Below, in pieces: positions 18,618 through 27,214 of a stretch of 64,000 nucleotides of DNA. The stretch is taken from assembly GCA_016721465.1 (NCBI GenBank), contig JADKIA010000034.1:1-64000 (forward strand). Reading direction: 5' to 3'. Numbering within the stretch: position 1 is the stretch's first letter; each line of letters opens with the position of its first letter. This DNA is from Ideonella sp. (GTDB lineage Bacteria > Pseudomonadota > Gammaproteobacteria > Burkholderiales > Burkholderiaceae_C). A model generated the notes under the pieces. That model was given only the letters and a program-made list of their open reading frames with translations, did no database searches and was not told the origin of the DNA. The translations under genes and the position numbers were made by a program.

Positions 18618-19616
18618 ATGACCATCAAGATCGGCATCAATGGCTTCGGCCGCATCGGGCGCATGGTGTTCCGTGCCGCCGTGCAGAATTTCCCTGGCAT
18701 CGAAATCGTCGGCATCAACGACCTGCTCGAGCCCGACTACCTGGCCTACATGCTGAAGTACGACAGCGTGCACGGCCGCTTCAAGGGCGAGGTGTCGGTC
18801 GACGGCAACACGCTCGTCGTCAACGGCAAGCGCATCCGCCTGACCGCCGTGAAGGACCCGGCCGAGCTGAAGTGGGGCGAGATCGGCGCCGATGTGGTGG
18901 TGGAAGCCACCGGCCTGTTCCTGACCAAGGATGCCGGTGAAAAGCACCTGGCCGCCGGCGCCAAGAAGGTCATCTTCAGCGCGCCCAGCAAGGACGACAC
19001 GCCCATGTTCGTCTACGGCGTGAACGACAAGACCTATGCCGGCCAGGCCATCATCAGCAACGCCAGCTGCACCACCAACTGCCTGGCCCCGGTGGCCAAG
19101 GTGCTGAACGACACCTTCGGCATCAAGCGCGGCCTGATGACCACGGTGCACGCCGCCACGGCCACGCAGAAGACCGTGGACGGCCCGAGCAACAAGGACT
19201 GGCGCGGCGGCCGCGGCATCCTGGAAAACATCATCCCCAGCAGCACCGGCGCGGCCAAGGCCGTGGGCGTGGTGATCCCCGAGCTGAACAAGAAGCTCAC
19301 CGGCATGTCCTTCCGCGTGCCGACCTCCGATGTCTCGGTGGTCGACCTGACGGTCGAGCTGAACAAGGAAGCCAGCTACGACGAGATCTGCAAGGCGATG
19401 AAGGCCGCCAGCGTTGGCGCGATGAAGGGCGTGCTCGGCTACACCGAGGACAAGGTGGTGTCCACCGACTTCCGTGGTGAGGCCATGACCTCGGTGTTCG
19501 ACGCCGACGCCGGCATCGCGCTGGACAAGACCTTCATCAAGGTCATTGCCTGGTACGACAACGAATGGGGCTACTCCAACAAGGTGCTCGAGATGGTGCA
19601 GGTGATGGCGCGCTGA
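18618..19616 (+). CDS. gap: Type I glyceraldehyde-3-phosphate dehydrogenase
   Basis: A 332-residue NAD-dependent GAPDH of glycolysis/gluconeogenesis. The N-terminal KIGINGFGRIGRMVFRAA is the Rossmann dinucleotide-binding site, and SNASCTTNCLAPVAKV contains the catalytic Cys about residue 154. The later GAAKAVGVVIPELNKKLTG, VPTSDVSVVDLT and WYDNEWGYSNKV are standard family blocks. The start is fixed by a GGAGAG ribosome-binding site about seven bases upstream of ATG 18618. A strong terminator lies just after the stop. Confidence 0.98.
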   Translation: MTIKIGINGFGRIGRMVFRAAVQNFPGIEIVGINDLLEPDYLAYMLKYDSVHGRFKGEVSVDGNTLVVNGKRIRLTAVKDPAELKWGEIGADVVVEATGLFLTKDAGEKHLAAGAKKVIFSAPSKDDTPMFVYGVNDKTYAGQAIISNASCTTNCLAPVAKVLNDTFGIKRGLMTTVHAATATQKTVDGPSNKDWRGGRGILENIIPSSTGAAKAVGVVIPELNKKLTGMSFRVPTSDVSVVDLTVELNKEASYDEICKAMKAASVGAMKGVLGYTEDKVVSTDFRGEAMTSVFDADAGIALDKTFIKVIAWYDNEWGYSNKVLEMVQVMAR

Positions 19617-19644
19617 AACGCCGTAGCGCCTGATCGCTGACAGC

Positions 19645-19675
19645 AACGCCCGGGTCGCCCGGGCGTTGTGTTTTC
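19645..19675 (+). terminator. Rho-independent terminator after gap
   Basis: A perfect ten-base inverted repeat AACGCCCGGG / CCCGGGCGTT around a TCG loop is followed by GTGTTTTC. It sits about 30 bases after the gap stop and probably ends the tkt-gap transcript. Confidence 0.85.
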
Positions 19676-19750
19676 GGGCTGCTTTTCTTTACGCCAGGTT
19701 CACATCACCCGGCTAGCATCCTCGCATTCCCGCCTGCCCGGACGCCGAAG

Positions 19751-21554
19751 ATGCCTGTCATCAAGACCTTGAGGAGCCTGCTGCTCGTGCTGGGCCTGGC
19801 CCTGCTGGGGCCCGCCCTGCTGGCCGCCGCGCCGGAGCGTGGGCCGCTGCGCAGAGCCTGGAAGGCCGCGCCTGAAGACCCGTCGAACGCCCGCGTGATC
19901 GTCAAGTACAGGGCCGGCAGCCGGCTGATGCAGGCCCTGGCGGTGGGGCGGGCCGCGCCCTTGCCGCAGCACGCGAACGCGCTGGCCAAGCGCCTGTCGC
20001 TGCCGCTGTCGGACGGGCGCGTGCTGGGCAGGCACACCCAGGGCTTGCGCGGCGTGGGGCTGTCGTCGTCGCAATTGGCCGCACGGCTGGCGGCCCAGCC
20101 GGACGTGGAATGGGCCGTGGTGGATCGGCGGCGGCGCTGGTCCTATGTGCCTGGCGATCCCTACTTCGCCGCCGGTCAGACCGGCGAGCTGCCCGCCGTG
20201 GGCCAGTGGTACCTGCGGGCGCCGGACGCGACCATCGTGTCCGCGGTCAATGCCGTCGGCGCCTGGGACCTGACCCGAGGTTCATCGGCACTCACCGTGG
20301 CGGTGCTCGACACCGGCGTGCGCTTCGATCACCCCGACCTCGCCAACAAGCTCTACCCGGGCTACGACTTCATCAAGGACATCCCCACGGCCGGCGACGG
20401 CAATGGCCGCGATGCCAACGCCAGCGACCCGGGCGACTGGACCAACGACGACGAATGCAGCCCGGGCGAGCCCGCGTCCAGCAGCAGCTGGCACGGCACC
20501 CAGGTGTCCGGCCTGGTGGCTGCGGCCAGCGACAACGGCATCGGCATCGGCGGGCACTGCCGGTCGGGTGATGGTGCTGCCGGTGCGCGTGCTGGGGCGC
20601 TGTGGCGGCTGGGACGAGGACATCATTGCCGGCATGCGCTGGGCGGCCGGACTGTCAACCAGCCCGGTGCTCAACACCCATCCGGCCAAGGTGCTCAACC
20701 TCAGCCTCGGCGGGGGCGGCACCTGCGAGCAGAGCTACCAGGACCTGATCAGCGAGTTGACGGCTGCGAAGGTCACCGTCGTGGCCGCTGCCGGCAACGA
20801 CGCCGGGCTGGCCGTGGGCGCGCCGGCCAACTGCCCCGGCGTGATCGCCGTGGCCGGGTTGCGCCACAACGGCACCAAGGCGGGCTACTCCAGCCTGGGA
20901 CCCGAAGTGGTCGTCGCCGCCCCCGCCGGCAACTGCGTGAACACGCACGGGGCCTGCCTCTACCCCTTGCTGACGACCATCAACAGCGGCATCACCACGC
21001 CGGGCGCCAACACCTACAGCGATGCGTGGAACGCGAGTCTGGGCACGAGTTTCTCCACGCCCATCGTGGCAGGCGCGGTGGCGTTGATGTTGTCGATCGA
21101 TCCCACGCTCACGCCCGGCGCCATCCAGGCGCTGCTGCAGTCCACGGCGCGGCCCTTCCCGACCACGGGCGATGACCCGGGCCTGCCCACGTGCCGCGCG
21201 CCAACGCAGCAGGAACAGGACTATTGCTATTGCACCGATCGAACCTGCGGGGCGGGCATGCTGGACGCCGCGGCCGCCGTGGCCGCCGTCAAAGCCGGCG
21301 GTGCCGCCGCAATCAGCGACGCAGACCGTGTCTTCAACTACCTGGAGAGCCGCTATCCGGAGTACGTGGCACCGGCCGGCGCGGAGTCGGCCGTGCGCTC
21401 TGGATACTACTTTCGATATTACGCGTCCACCAAGGCCTACGTGGGCATGCTCAATGGCAATGTCTACTACCTGGTGCCGGCCATCAACGGGCAGATCAAT
21501 CTGCTGGGCACGCTGAAGGACTGGCTGGCCAGCGCAGCCGCAGCGGGCTATTGA
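19751..21554 (+). pseudogene. Subtilisin-like S8 serine protease, frameshifted
   Basis: A secreted protease of about 600 residues split in two frames. It starts with a signal peptide (LLLVLGLALLGPALLAAA) and a propeptide-like region with NARVIVKYRAGSR. The catalytic Asp is in VAVLDTGVRFDHPDL and the His in SSSWHGTQVSGLVAAA in the first frame. The catalytic Ser is in GTSFSTPIVAGAVAL in the second frame, after the oxyanion segment VVAAAGNDAG. The break is near 20560-20570; restoring one CG in CGGTCGGGTG would give a continuous R-S-R-V-M-V-L-P-V. After the protease domain about 80 residues (DADRVFNYLESRYPEYV ... GYYFRYYASTKAYVG ... GNVYYLV) form a C-terminal domain I have seen in other Burkholderiales surface proteins. 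The substrate is unknown. Confidence 0.85.
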
Positions 21555-21597
21555 TCAACCCGGTGTGATCGGACCAGCGCTTGCGCGGCCCCAGTCG

Positions 21598-21618
21598 GCG
21601 CCGGGCCGCCCCAAGGCG
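21598..21618. repeat. Interspersed G/C-rich repeat, left end (copy A)
   Basis: GCCGGGCCGCCCCAAGGCG at 21600-21618 is repeated exactly inside the dioxygenase gene at 41578-41596. It is the left half of an interspersed element; the right half is about 110 bases further on. Confidence 0.75.
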
Positions 21619-21729
21619 ACTGATACTGACTTGCATTCAACGCGCCAACTTCGTTGCTTCGCCTTGCCGTGCTACAGCACTGTCTGTGGCTTCGCGCCTA
21701 TTTGTCGCATTGACTGCAAATCGGTATGA

Positions 21730-21773
21730 CGCCCCACTGGGGGGCAGCGAACGACGTGAACGTGGGGGCCGGC
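21730..21773. repeat. Interspersed G/C-rich repeat, right end (copy A)
   Basis: CGCCCCACTGGGGGGCAGCG leads into ACG..GTG..CGTGGGGGC and ends at the SPOR stop codon. The block GGGGGGCAGCGAA, the ACG/GTG spacing and CGTGGGGGC recur in the dioxygenase copy at 41610-41649. The CCCC/GGGG arms can form a hairpin, so it may act as a terminator between the convergent genes. Confidence 0.7.
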
Positions 21774-21774
21774 G

Positions 21775-22650
21775 TCAGGCCTTGCGGGTCTCGCCGCCGC
21801 AGGGCCCGAACGCCATCCCGGCGATGGGCAGCTTCACGGCCGCGAGTTGCTCGCGCAGCGGCGCATCGGCCGCCGGCACGCGCAAGGTGGCCAGCGTCAC
21901 GCTGGGCGACAGCGTGACCACCCGGCTGGTGCGCACGCCGCGCTTGGACAGGCCCGCCAAGGCCTCATCGGCGGCGGCCTTGTCATCAAACCGACCCAGC
22001 ACCAGCCCAGGCTGCAGCTCGGGCCAATTGACCATGGGTTTGGCCTCTACCTTCAGGCGCTGCAACTGGGCCTGCTTGCGTTCCAGCGTGGCCTGGTCGG
22101 CGTAGCGGCCCATGTAGATCATGTAGCTGCCTTGGCGCTCGGACTTGACCACGGTCCAGCTGCCCGGCGGCAGCGCTGCGGCGCGCAAGGCCTTTTCCGC
22201 GTTCGGCAATTCGCCAACGGCAAACGGACCGGCCTCCAGGCACAACAAGGGGGCCGCCACGGCAACGGACGGCGCTTGCGTCACCAGTCCACTGGCGATG
22301 CGCCGCAGGCCCGCGACAACAGGGGAGGGCGCCGCACCGGTCAGCACGCCAGATGCCGCCCGGGGCGCGTCGGCCCCCGAAGCGGCCGCAGAGGACGCGC
22401 CCGACGCTGCGGGGGGCGCCCCATCGACCGTGGCGCTGGCAGCGGCGTTCGACTTGACGGCCTCGGCCAGCGCGGCGCTCGCGGCCAGCGGCGGCAGCAC
22501 GCGCAAGGCATCGGGGTTGACCTGGCGTTTCAGGCGTTCCGGCTCCCGGTCCTGCTGGGCGGGCGCGACTCCCCCCAGCCAGCCTTGCTGCCAGGCGAGC
22601 ATCAGGCCGTTGGCGGCCAGCAGCAGCAACACGATCACCAACCTCAGCAT
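21775..22650 (-). CDS. SPOR domain-containing inner-membrane protein
   Basis: A 291-residue protein with an N-terminal membrane anchor (RLVIVLLLLAANGLMLAWQQ), a long Ala/Ser/Pro-rich linker (about residues 55-130) and a C-terminal domain. The C-terminal part (CLEAGPFAVGELPNAEKALR ... YMIYMGRYADQATLERKQAQ) matches the SPOR fold that binds denuded peptidoglycan glycans, usually at the division septum. The start overlaps the birA stop by seven bases, so it is co-transcribed with birA and the SET-domain gene. The domain assignment is by pattern of the repeated G-x-F/Y strands and is fairly sure. Confidence 0.75.
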   Translation of the reverse strand: MLRLVIVLLLLAANGLMLAWQQGWLGGVAPAQQDREPERLKRQVNPDALRVLPPLAASAALAEAVKSNAAASATVDGAPPAASGASSAAASGADAPRAASGVLTGAAPSPVVAGLRRIASGLVTQAPSVAVAAPLLCLEAGPFAVGELPNAEKALRAAALPPGSWTVVKSERQGSYMIYMGRYADQATLERKQAQLQRLKVEAKPMVNWPELQPGLVLGRFDDKAAADEALAGLSKRGVRTSRVVTLSPSVTLATLRVPAADAPLREQLAAVKLPIAGMAFGPCGGETRKA

Positions 22651-23480
22651 GCGCTCTCCTGATGGGCCTCGGGCACCACGGCCCGGACGCTGACTTCACC
22701 GCTGGTGAGCCGGACTCGACGGCCATTCACGTTCAGCACCAGCGCGCCATCATCGTCGATCCCGTCGGCCCGACCCGCAGGCACCTCGGCCAGCGTGGTG
22801 GTCACCGCCCGGCCAGCCAGGACATCGCGCGCGGCGAAGCGCGCGCGCAGCGGCGCGAAACCCCCTTCGTCGAAGGCCTGCAGCATGGCCAGCAGCGGCG
22901 CTGCGACGCGCTGCAGCGTGGCGGGCGCGTCGATCCCAGGGTGCAAGGCCTGCAGCTGGGCACGGCCTTGCGACCACCCGGCGAAGTCGCTCGAGCTCGG
23001 CGCGATGTTCAGCCCCACGCCGATCACGGCCAGGCGCAGGCCGCCAGCCGGCAGCGATTCGATCAGGATGCCGCCCAGTTTGAAGGTTTGCTCGCCCGGC
23101 ATCATCAGCATCAGGTCATTGGGCCACTTCAGCCCGATGTGCGGTGCCTGACCGGGTGACAGCGGGTCCAGCGCCTCGGCCAGGGCCAGGCCCACGGCCA
23201 GCGACAGGCCCGACCAATCCGCGGCGCGGATGGGCAGCGACAGCGAGAAGGTCAGCGATGCACCGGGCTCCGACCGCCACTGCCGGCCCAAACGGCCACG
23301 CCCTTGGGTCTGCGTTTCGGCCACCAGCAGGCACGGCGCCGTATCGCCCTGCCGGATGCGCTCGAGCAGCGTGGAGTTGGTCGAGCCCGTCTCGGCCAGC
23401 ACTTCCACCGTGAGACCGAGCAGGCGGGGCTCCAGGGCCTGCCACAGCGCTTCAGCGTCCCAGGCGGCCACGCGCTTCAC
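22644..23480 (-). CDS. birA: Biotin--[acetyl-CoA-carboxylase] ligase
   Basis: A 278-residue biotin protein ligase. Visible motifs are ETGSTNSTLLERI, AETQTQGRGRLGRQWRSEPG (the adenylate-binding GRGRxGRxW loop), GLKWPNDLML (KWPND) and GGILIESLPAGG, then a C-terminal SH3-like domain (GIDDDGALVLNVNGRRVRLTSGEV). It activates biotin and transfers it to the biotin carboxyl carrier protein. No N-terminal helix-turn-helix is present, so it is a monofunctional ligase rather than the E. coli-type repressor. The GTG start at 23480 overlaps the SET gene stop by four bases (GTGA). Confidence 0.94.
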   Translation of the reverse strand: MKRVAAWDAEALWQALEPRLLGLTVEVLAETGSTNSTLLERIRQGDTAPCLLVAETQTQGRGRLGRQWRSEPGASLTFSLSLPIRAADWSGLSLAVGLALAEALDPLSPGQAPHIGLKWPNDLMLMMPGEQTFKLGGILIESLPAGGLRLAVIGVGLNIAPSSSDFAGWSQGRAQLQALHPGIDAPATLQRVAAPLLAMLQAFDEGGFAPLRARFAARDVLAGRAVTTTLAEVPAGRADGIDDDGALVLNVNGRRVRLTSGEVSVRAVVPEAHQESAC

Positions 23481-24013
23481 CCCAGCTTCTGCCGCTTGGG
23501 CGCGAGCATGGTGCCGCGGCAGCGCGGGCTGCCGCAGTGGCAGGCGAACTGCTTCTTTAGCTTGGCGGTGTAGCGCTCGTCGATCACCAGCCCGTAGTCG
23601 TAGAACAGCTCGGTGCCAGGCTTGATGGCCTTCAGCGCCTTGATGAACACGCGCTGCCCGTCGTCGTCGGCCACACAGTTGGGTTCGCAGGCGTGGTTGA
23701 TCCAGCGCGCGGCGTTGCCACCGAACTTGGCGTCGATGACGTGCAGCTCGTCGATGTGGAAGTAGAAGGTGTGGTCCGGCTGGCTGGGGTCGTGGGGGTG
23801 GCGGCGCAGGGCCTCGTCCCAGGTGATGAGCTCGCCGGTGTATTCGATGATCACCTCGCCCTTGTTCAGCGGCTTGAGCGCGAACACGCCCTTGCCATGC
23901 ACACCGCTCTTGCGCACCTGGATGCGGCGCCCGCCCTGGCTTGCGTTCTGGTGCTCGGCGGCGCTGGCAGCGGCGGGGGACTTTGCGGGGGCGGCTTGCG
24001 CAGTGGATTTCAT
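23477..24013 (-). CDS. SET domain-containing protein
   Basis: A 178-residue protein with a complete SET fold. It reads GRRIQVRKSGVHGKGVFALK, then GEVIIEYTGELITWDEA, the NHACEPNC SAM/active-site motif, ELFYDYGL and a post-SET-like cysteine cluster (ACHCGSPRCRGT). SET proteins are lysine methyltransferases; bacterial ones have few known targets. A short Ala/Pro-rich N-terminal tail precedes the domain. The start at 24013 is chosen because the upstream in-frame ATG adds only a short basic extension without a ribosome-binding site. It leads the minus-strand SET-birA-SPOR operon, divergent from topB. Confidence 0.86.
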   Translation of the reverse strand: MKSTAQAAPAKSPAAASAAEHQNASQGGRRIQVRKSGVHGKGVFALKPLNKGEVIIEYTGELITWDEALRRHPHDPSQPDHTFYFHIDELHVIDAKFGGNAARWINHACEPNCVADDDGQRVFIKALKAIKPGTELFYDYGLVIDERYTAKLKKQFACHCGSPRCRGTMLAPKRQKLG

Positions 24014-24168
24014 TGGGTAAAGTGATTCCATGGGCGCGCACGTGTACACGGGTGTGTGCGTGCGCGCGAGAAGCAGCGGATTGTAGGCACGTACATTTCG
24101 GGGCCGGCGTCGGGCCGCGAAGGCTGTGCGCCAGGCCACCACAACCAGGGACAGAAACAAACGCATCC

Positions 24169-26805
24169 ATGAGCAAGACTCTGATCATTGCCGAGAAGCC
24201 CAGCGTGGCGCAGGACATCGTGCGCGCACTCACCCCCACGGTGGGCAAGTTTGAAAAGCATGCCGACCATTTCGAGAACGACACCCACGTGGTCACCTCC
24301 GCCGTGGGTCACCTGGTGGAGATCAAGGCGCCGGAGGAATACGACGTCAAGCGCGGCAAGTGGAGCTTCGCGCACCTGCCGGTGGTGCCGCCGCATTTCG
24401 ATCTGGCACCCATCGACAAGGCCAAGTCGCGGCTGATGTCGGTGGTCAAGCTGGTCAAGCGCAAGGACGTGACGGCGCTCATCAACGCCTGCGACGCGGG
24501 CCGCGAGGGTGAGCTGATCTTCCGCCTGATCGTGCAGTTTGCCGACAACCTGAAGACGCCACTGGCCAAGCCCATCCAGCGCCTGTGGTTGCAGAGCATG
24601 ACGCCGCAGGCCATCCGCGATGGCTTCGCGCACCTGCGCAGCGACCAGCAGATGCTGGGCCTGGCCGATGCCGCGCGCAGCCGCTCGGAGGCCGACTGGC
24701 TGGTGGGCATCAACGGCACGCGGGCCATGACGGCCTTCAACTCGCGCGACGGCGGCTTCTTTCTCACCACCGTGGGCCGGGTGCAGACGCCCACGCTGTC
24801 GATCGTGGTCGAGCGCGAAGAAAAGATCCGCAAGCACGTGGCGCGTGACTATTGGGAGATCAAGGCCGGATTTCAAGCCACAGCGGGCGAATACGAAGGC
24901 AAGTGGTTCGACCCCAGGTTCAAGAAAGACGACGATGCCGACCGCCGCGCCGATCGCCTGTGGAACGAGCGCGACGCGCAAGCCATCGGCGATGCCGTGC
25001 TGGGCAAGCCCGGCATCGTCACCGAGGAGGCCAAGCCCAGCAACCAGAGCAGCCCGCTGCTCTACGACCTCACCACGCTGCAGCGCGAGGCCAATGGCCG
25101 CTTCGGCTTCTCCGCCAAGACCACGCTGAGCATTGCGCAAGCGCTGTACGAGAAGCACAAGGTGCTGACCTACCCGCGTACCGATTCGCGCGCGCTGCCC
25201 GAGGACTACGTGCCCACGGTCAAGCAAACCTTCGAGATGATCGCGAGCGAGGACCTGCCGGGGCCATTGAAGGCGCTGGCCCAGCACGCCAAGAAGGGCT
25301 TGAAGGACGGCTACATCAAGCCCACCAAGCGCGTGTTCGACAACACCAAGGTGTCGGACCACTTTGCCATCATTCCCACGCTGCAGGCGCCCAAGAGCCT
25401 CACCGAGGCCGAGGCCAAGCTCTACGACATGGTGGTCAAGCGCTTCATCGCCGTGTTCTACCCGCCGGCCGAGTACATGGTCACCACCCGCATCACCAAG
25501 GTGGCTGCGCCGGTGGCTGGCGTCGGTGACGAGCAGTGCTTCCAGACCAATGGCAAGGTGCTGGTCAACCCCGGCTGGCTGGCGGTGTATGGCAAGGAGG
25601 CGCAGGACGAAGACGCCAACCTGGTGCCGGTGCAAGCTGGCGAGACGGTGGCCAACGAGCACGTCAGCGTCAACGCGCTGAAGACCCGCCCGCCGGCACG
25701 CTACAACGAAGGCACGCTGCTCTCGGCCATGGAAGGCGCGGGCAAGCTGATCGACGACGACGAGTTGCGCGAGGCCATGGCCGAGAAGGGCCTGGGCACG
25801 CCGGCCACGCGCGCACAGGTGATCGAAGGCCTGATCGCCGAGAAGTACATGCTGCGCGAAGGACGCGACCTGATCCCCACGGCCAAGGCCTTCCAGCTGA
25901 TGACCTTGCTGCGCGGTCTGGCCATCGAGGATCTGACCAAGCCCGAGCTCACCGGCAACTGGGAATACCAGCTCGCCGAGATGGAGCACGGCCGCCTGAG
26001 CCGCGATGCCTTCATGAAGGAGATCGCCAAGATGGCCGAGCGCATCGTGCGCAAGGCCAAGGAATACGACCGCGACACGATCCCGGGCGACTACGCCACG
26101 CTCATCACGCCCTGCCCGCAGTGCGGCGGCGTGGTCAAGGAGAACTACCGGCGCTTCACCTGCACCGGGGCCAGTACCCCGGCACCTGGGGGTCAGGACG
26201 CCGAGGGCTGCGGCTTTTCCATCACCAAGATCCCCGCCGGCCGCAGCTTCGAGTTGCCCGAGGTGGAAGCCTTCCTGCGCGACAAGAAGATCGGCCCGCT
26301 CGAAGGCTTCCGCAGCAAGGCCGGCTGGCCCTTCACCGCCGAGCTGAAGCTGGTGTTCGACGACGAGACCAGCAACTGGAAGCTCGAGTTCGATTTCGGC
26401 GACGACGCCAAGAATGGCGAGGGCGACGGCGAGCCGGTGGACTTCTCGGGCCAGCAAAGCGCCGGCAGCTGCCCCAAGTGCAAGGGCCGCATCTTCGAGC
26501 ACGGCACCAACTACGTGTGCGAGCACAGCGTGGGCGCGCACGTGACCTGCGACTTCAAGACCGGCAAGATCATCCTGCAGCAGCCCGTGCCGCGCGAGCA
26601 GCTGGCCAAGCTGCTGGCCACCGGCAAGACCGACCTGTTCGATGGCTTCATCAGCAACCGCACCAAACGCAAGTTCAAGGCCCATCTGGTGTGGGACGAG
26701 AAGGAAGGCAAGGTCGGTTTCGAGTTTGCCGCGCGCGGCGACAAGGCCGCACCGGCGGGCAAGAAGACCGCCGCAAGGAAGGCGGCGCCCAAGACGGCGG
26801 CCTGA
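24169..26805 (+). CDS. topB: DNA topoisomerase III
   Basis: An 878-residue type IA topoisomerase. The Toprim domain shows LIIAEKPSVAQDIVRAL and INACDAGREGELIFRLI (metal-binding DxDxE-type acidic cluster). The active-site Tyr is in VLTYPRTDSRALPEDY. Two zinc-finger-like segments follow: CPQCGGVVKENYRRFTCTG and CPKCKGRIFEHGTNYVCEH. The Lys/Ala-rich tail ends AARKAAPKTAA, a common DNA-binding tail in Burkholderiales. It decatenates DNA using single-strand passage. ATG 24169 is the family start (MSKTLIIAEKPSVA). Confidence 0.96.
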   Translation: MSKTLIIAEKPSVAQDIVRALTPTVGKFEKHADHFENDTHVVTSAVGHLVEIKAPEEYDVKRGKWSFAHLPVVPPHFDLAPIDKAKSRLMSVVKLVKRKDVTALINACDAGREGELIFRLIVQFADNLKTPLAKPIQRLWLQSMTPQAIRDGFAHLRSDQQMLGLADAARSRSEADWLVGINGTRAMTAFNSRDGGFFLTTVGRVQTPTLSIVVEREEKIRKHVARDYWEIKAGFQATAGEYEGKWFDPRFKKDDDADRRADRLWNERDAQAIGDAVLGKPGIVTEEAKPSNQSSPLLYDLTTLQREANGRFGFSAKTTLSIAQALYEKHKVLTYPRTDSRALPEDYVPTVKQTFEMIASEDLPGPLKALAQHAKKGLKDGYIKPTKRVFDNTKVSDHFAIIPTLQAPKSLTEAEAKLYDMVVKRFIAVFYPPAEYMVTTRITKVAAPVAGVGDEQCFQTNGKVLVNPGWLAVYGKEAQDEDANLVPVQAGETVANEHVSVNALKTRPPARYNEGTLLSAMEGAGKLIDDDELREAMAEKGLGTPATRAQVIEGLIAEKYMLREGRDLIPTAKAFQLMTLLRGLAIEDLTKPELTGNWEYQLAEMEHGRLSRDAFMKEIAKMAERIVRKAKEYDRDTIPGDYATLITPCPQCGGVVKENYRRFTCTGASTPAPGGQDAEGCGFSITKIPAGRSFELPEVEAFLRDKKIGPLEGFRSKAGWPFTAELKLVFDDETSNWKLEFDFGDDAKNGEGDGEPVDFSGQQSAGSCPKCKGRIFEHGTNYVCEHSVGAHVTCDFKTGKIILQQPVPREQLAKLLATGKTDLFDGFISNRTKRKFKAHLVWDEKEGKVGFEFAARGDKAAPAGKKTAARKAAPKTAA

Positions 26806-26811
26806 ACGCCG

Positions 26812-27180
26812 TTGCCCGTGGCCACCAAGTCCGCCAAGCCCAGCGCGGCGGCGTCCATCACCGCGGCGCTCGACTGGCCCTGCCTCACCGCGAAGGACGC
26901 GGCCTGCTGGCTCGACCTGAGCGTGGTGCCCAACGCCAGGCGCACGGGGGCCGATGGCCTGCACGATGGGGCCCTGCGGGTGCGCCTGGCCGCGCCGCCG
27001 GTGGACGGCAAGGCCAATGCGCAGGTGTGCGAGTGGGTGGCCGACGGGCTGGGCCTGCCCAAGCGCGCCGTGCGCGTGCTGCGCGGGCCGGCCTCGCGTC
27101 GAAAGCAGCTGGAGATCGACCTGGATGCGAGCGCCGTGGCTGCGTGGTTGAAGAAGATCGTGTTGCCAACCGACGAATGA
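26812..27180 (+). CDS. DUF167 (YggU) family protein
   Basis: A 122-residue protein of the DUF167/YggU family, recognised by LSVVPNARRTGADGLHDGAL, VRLAAPPVDGKANAQVCEWVAD and VRVLRGPASRRKQLEID, the typical GK-A-N and RG-x-S-R-x-K motifs. Its molecular function is not established. It lies seven bases after topB and is probably co-transcribed. The start codon is uncertain: TTG at 26812 or GTG at 26818. Confidence 0.88.
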   Translation: MPVATKSAKPSAAASITAALDWPCLTAKDAACWLDLSVVPNARRTGADGLHDGALRVRLAAPPVDGKANAQVCEWVADGLGLPKRAVRVLRGPASRRKQLEIDLDASAVAAWLKKIVLPTDE

Positions 27181-27214
27181 TGCTGCCCGGCGTTCGGGCG
27201 CAAGATCCGCGGCC

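Larger units (their letters stand above)
21555..21774. other. Intergenic region between convergent genes, carrying repeat ends
   Basis: About 220 bases between the convergent protease and SPOR genes. No ORF is credible. It has two G/C-rich conserved segments at its ends (see the repeat entries) separated by about 110 bases of lower-GC unique sequence. Confidence 0.6.
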
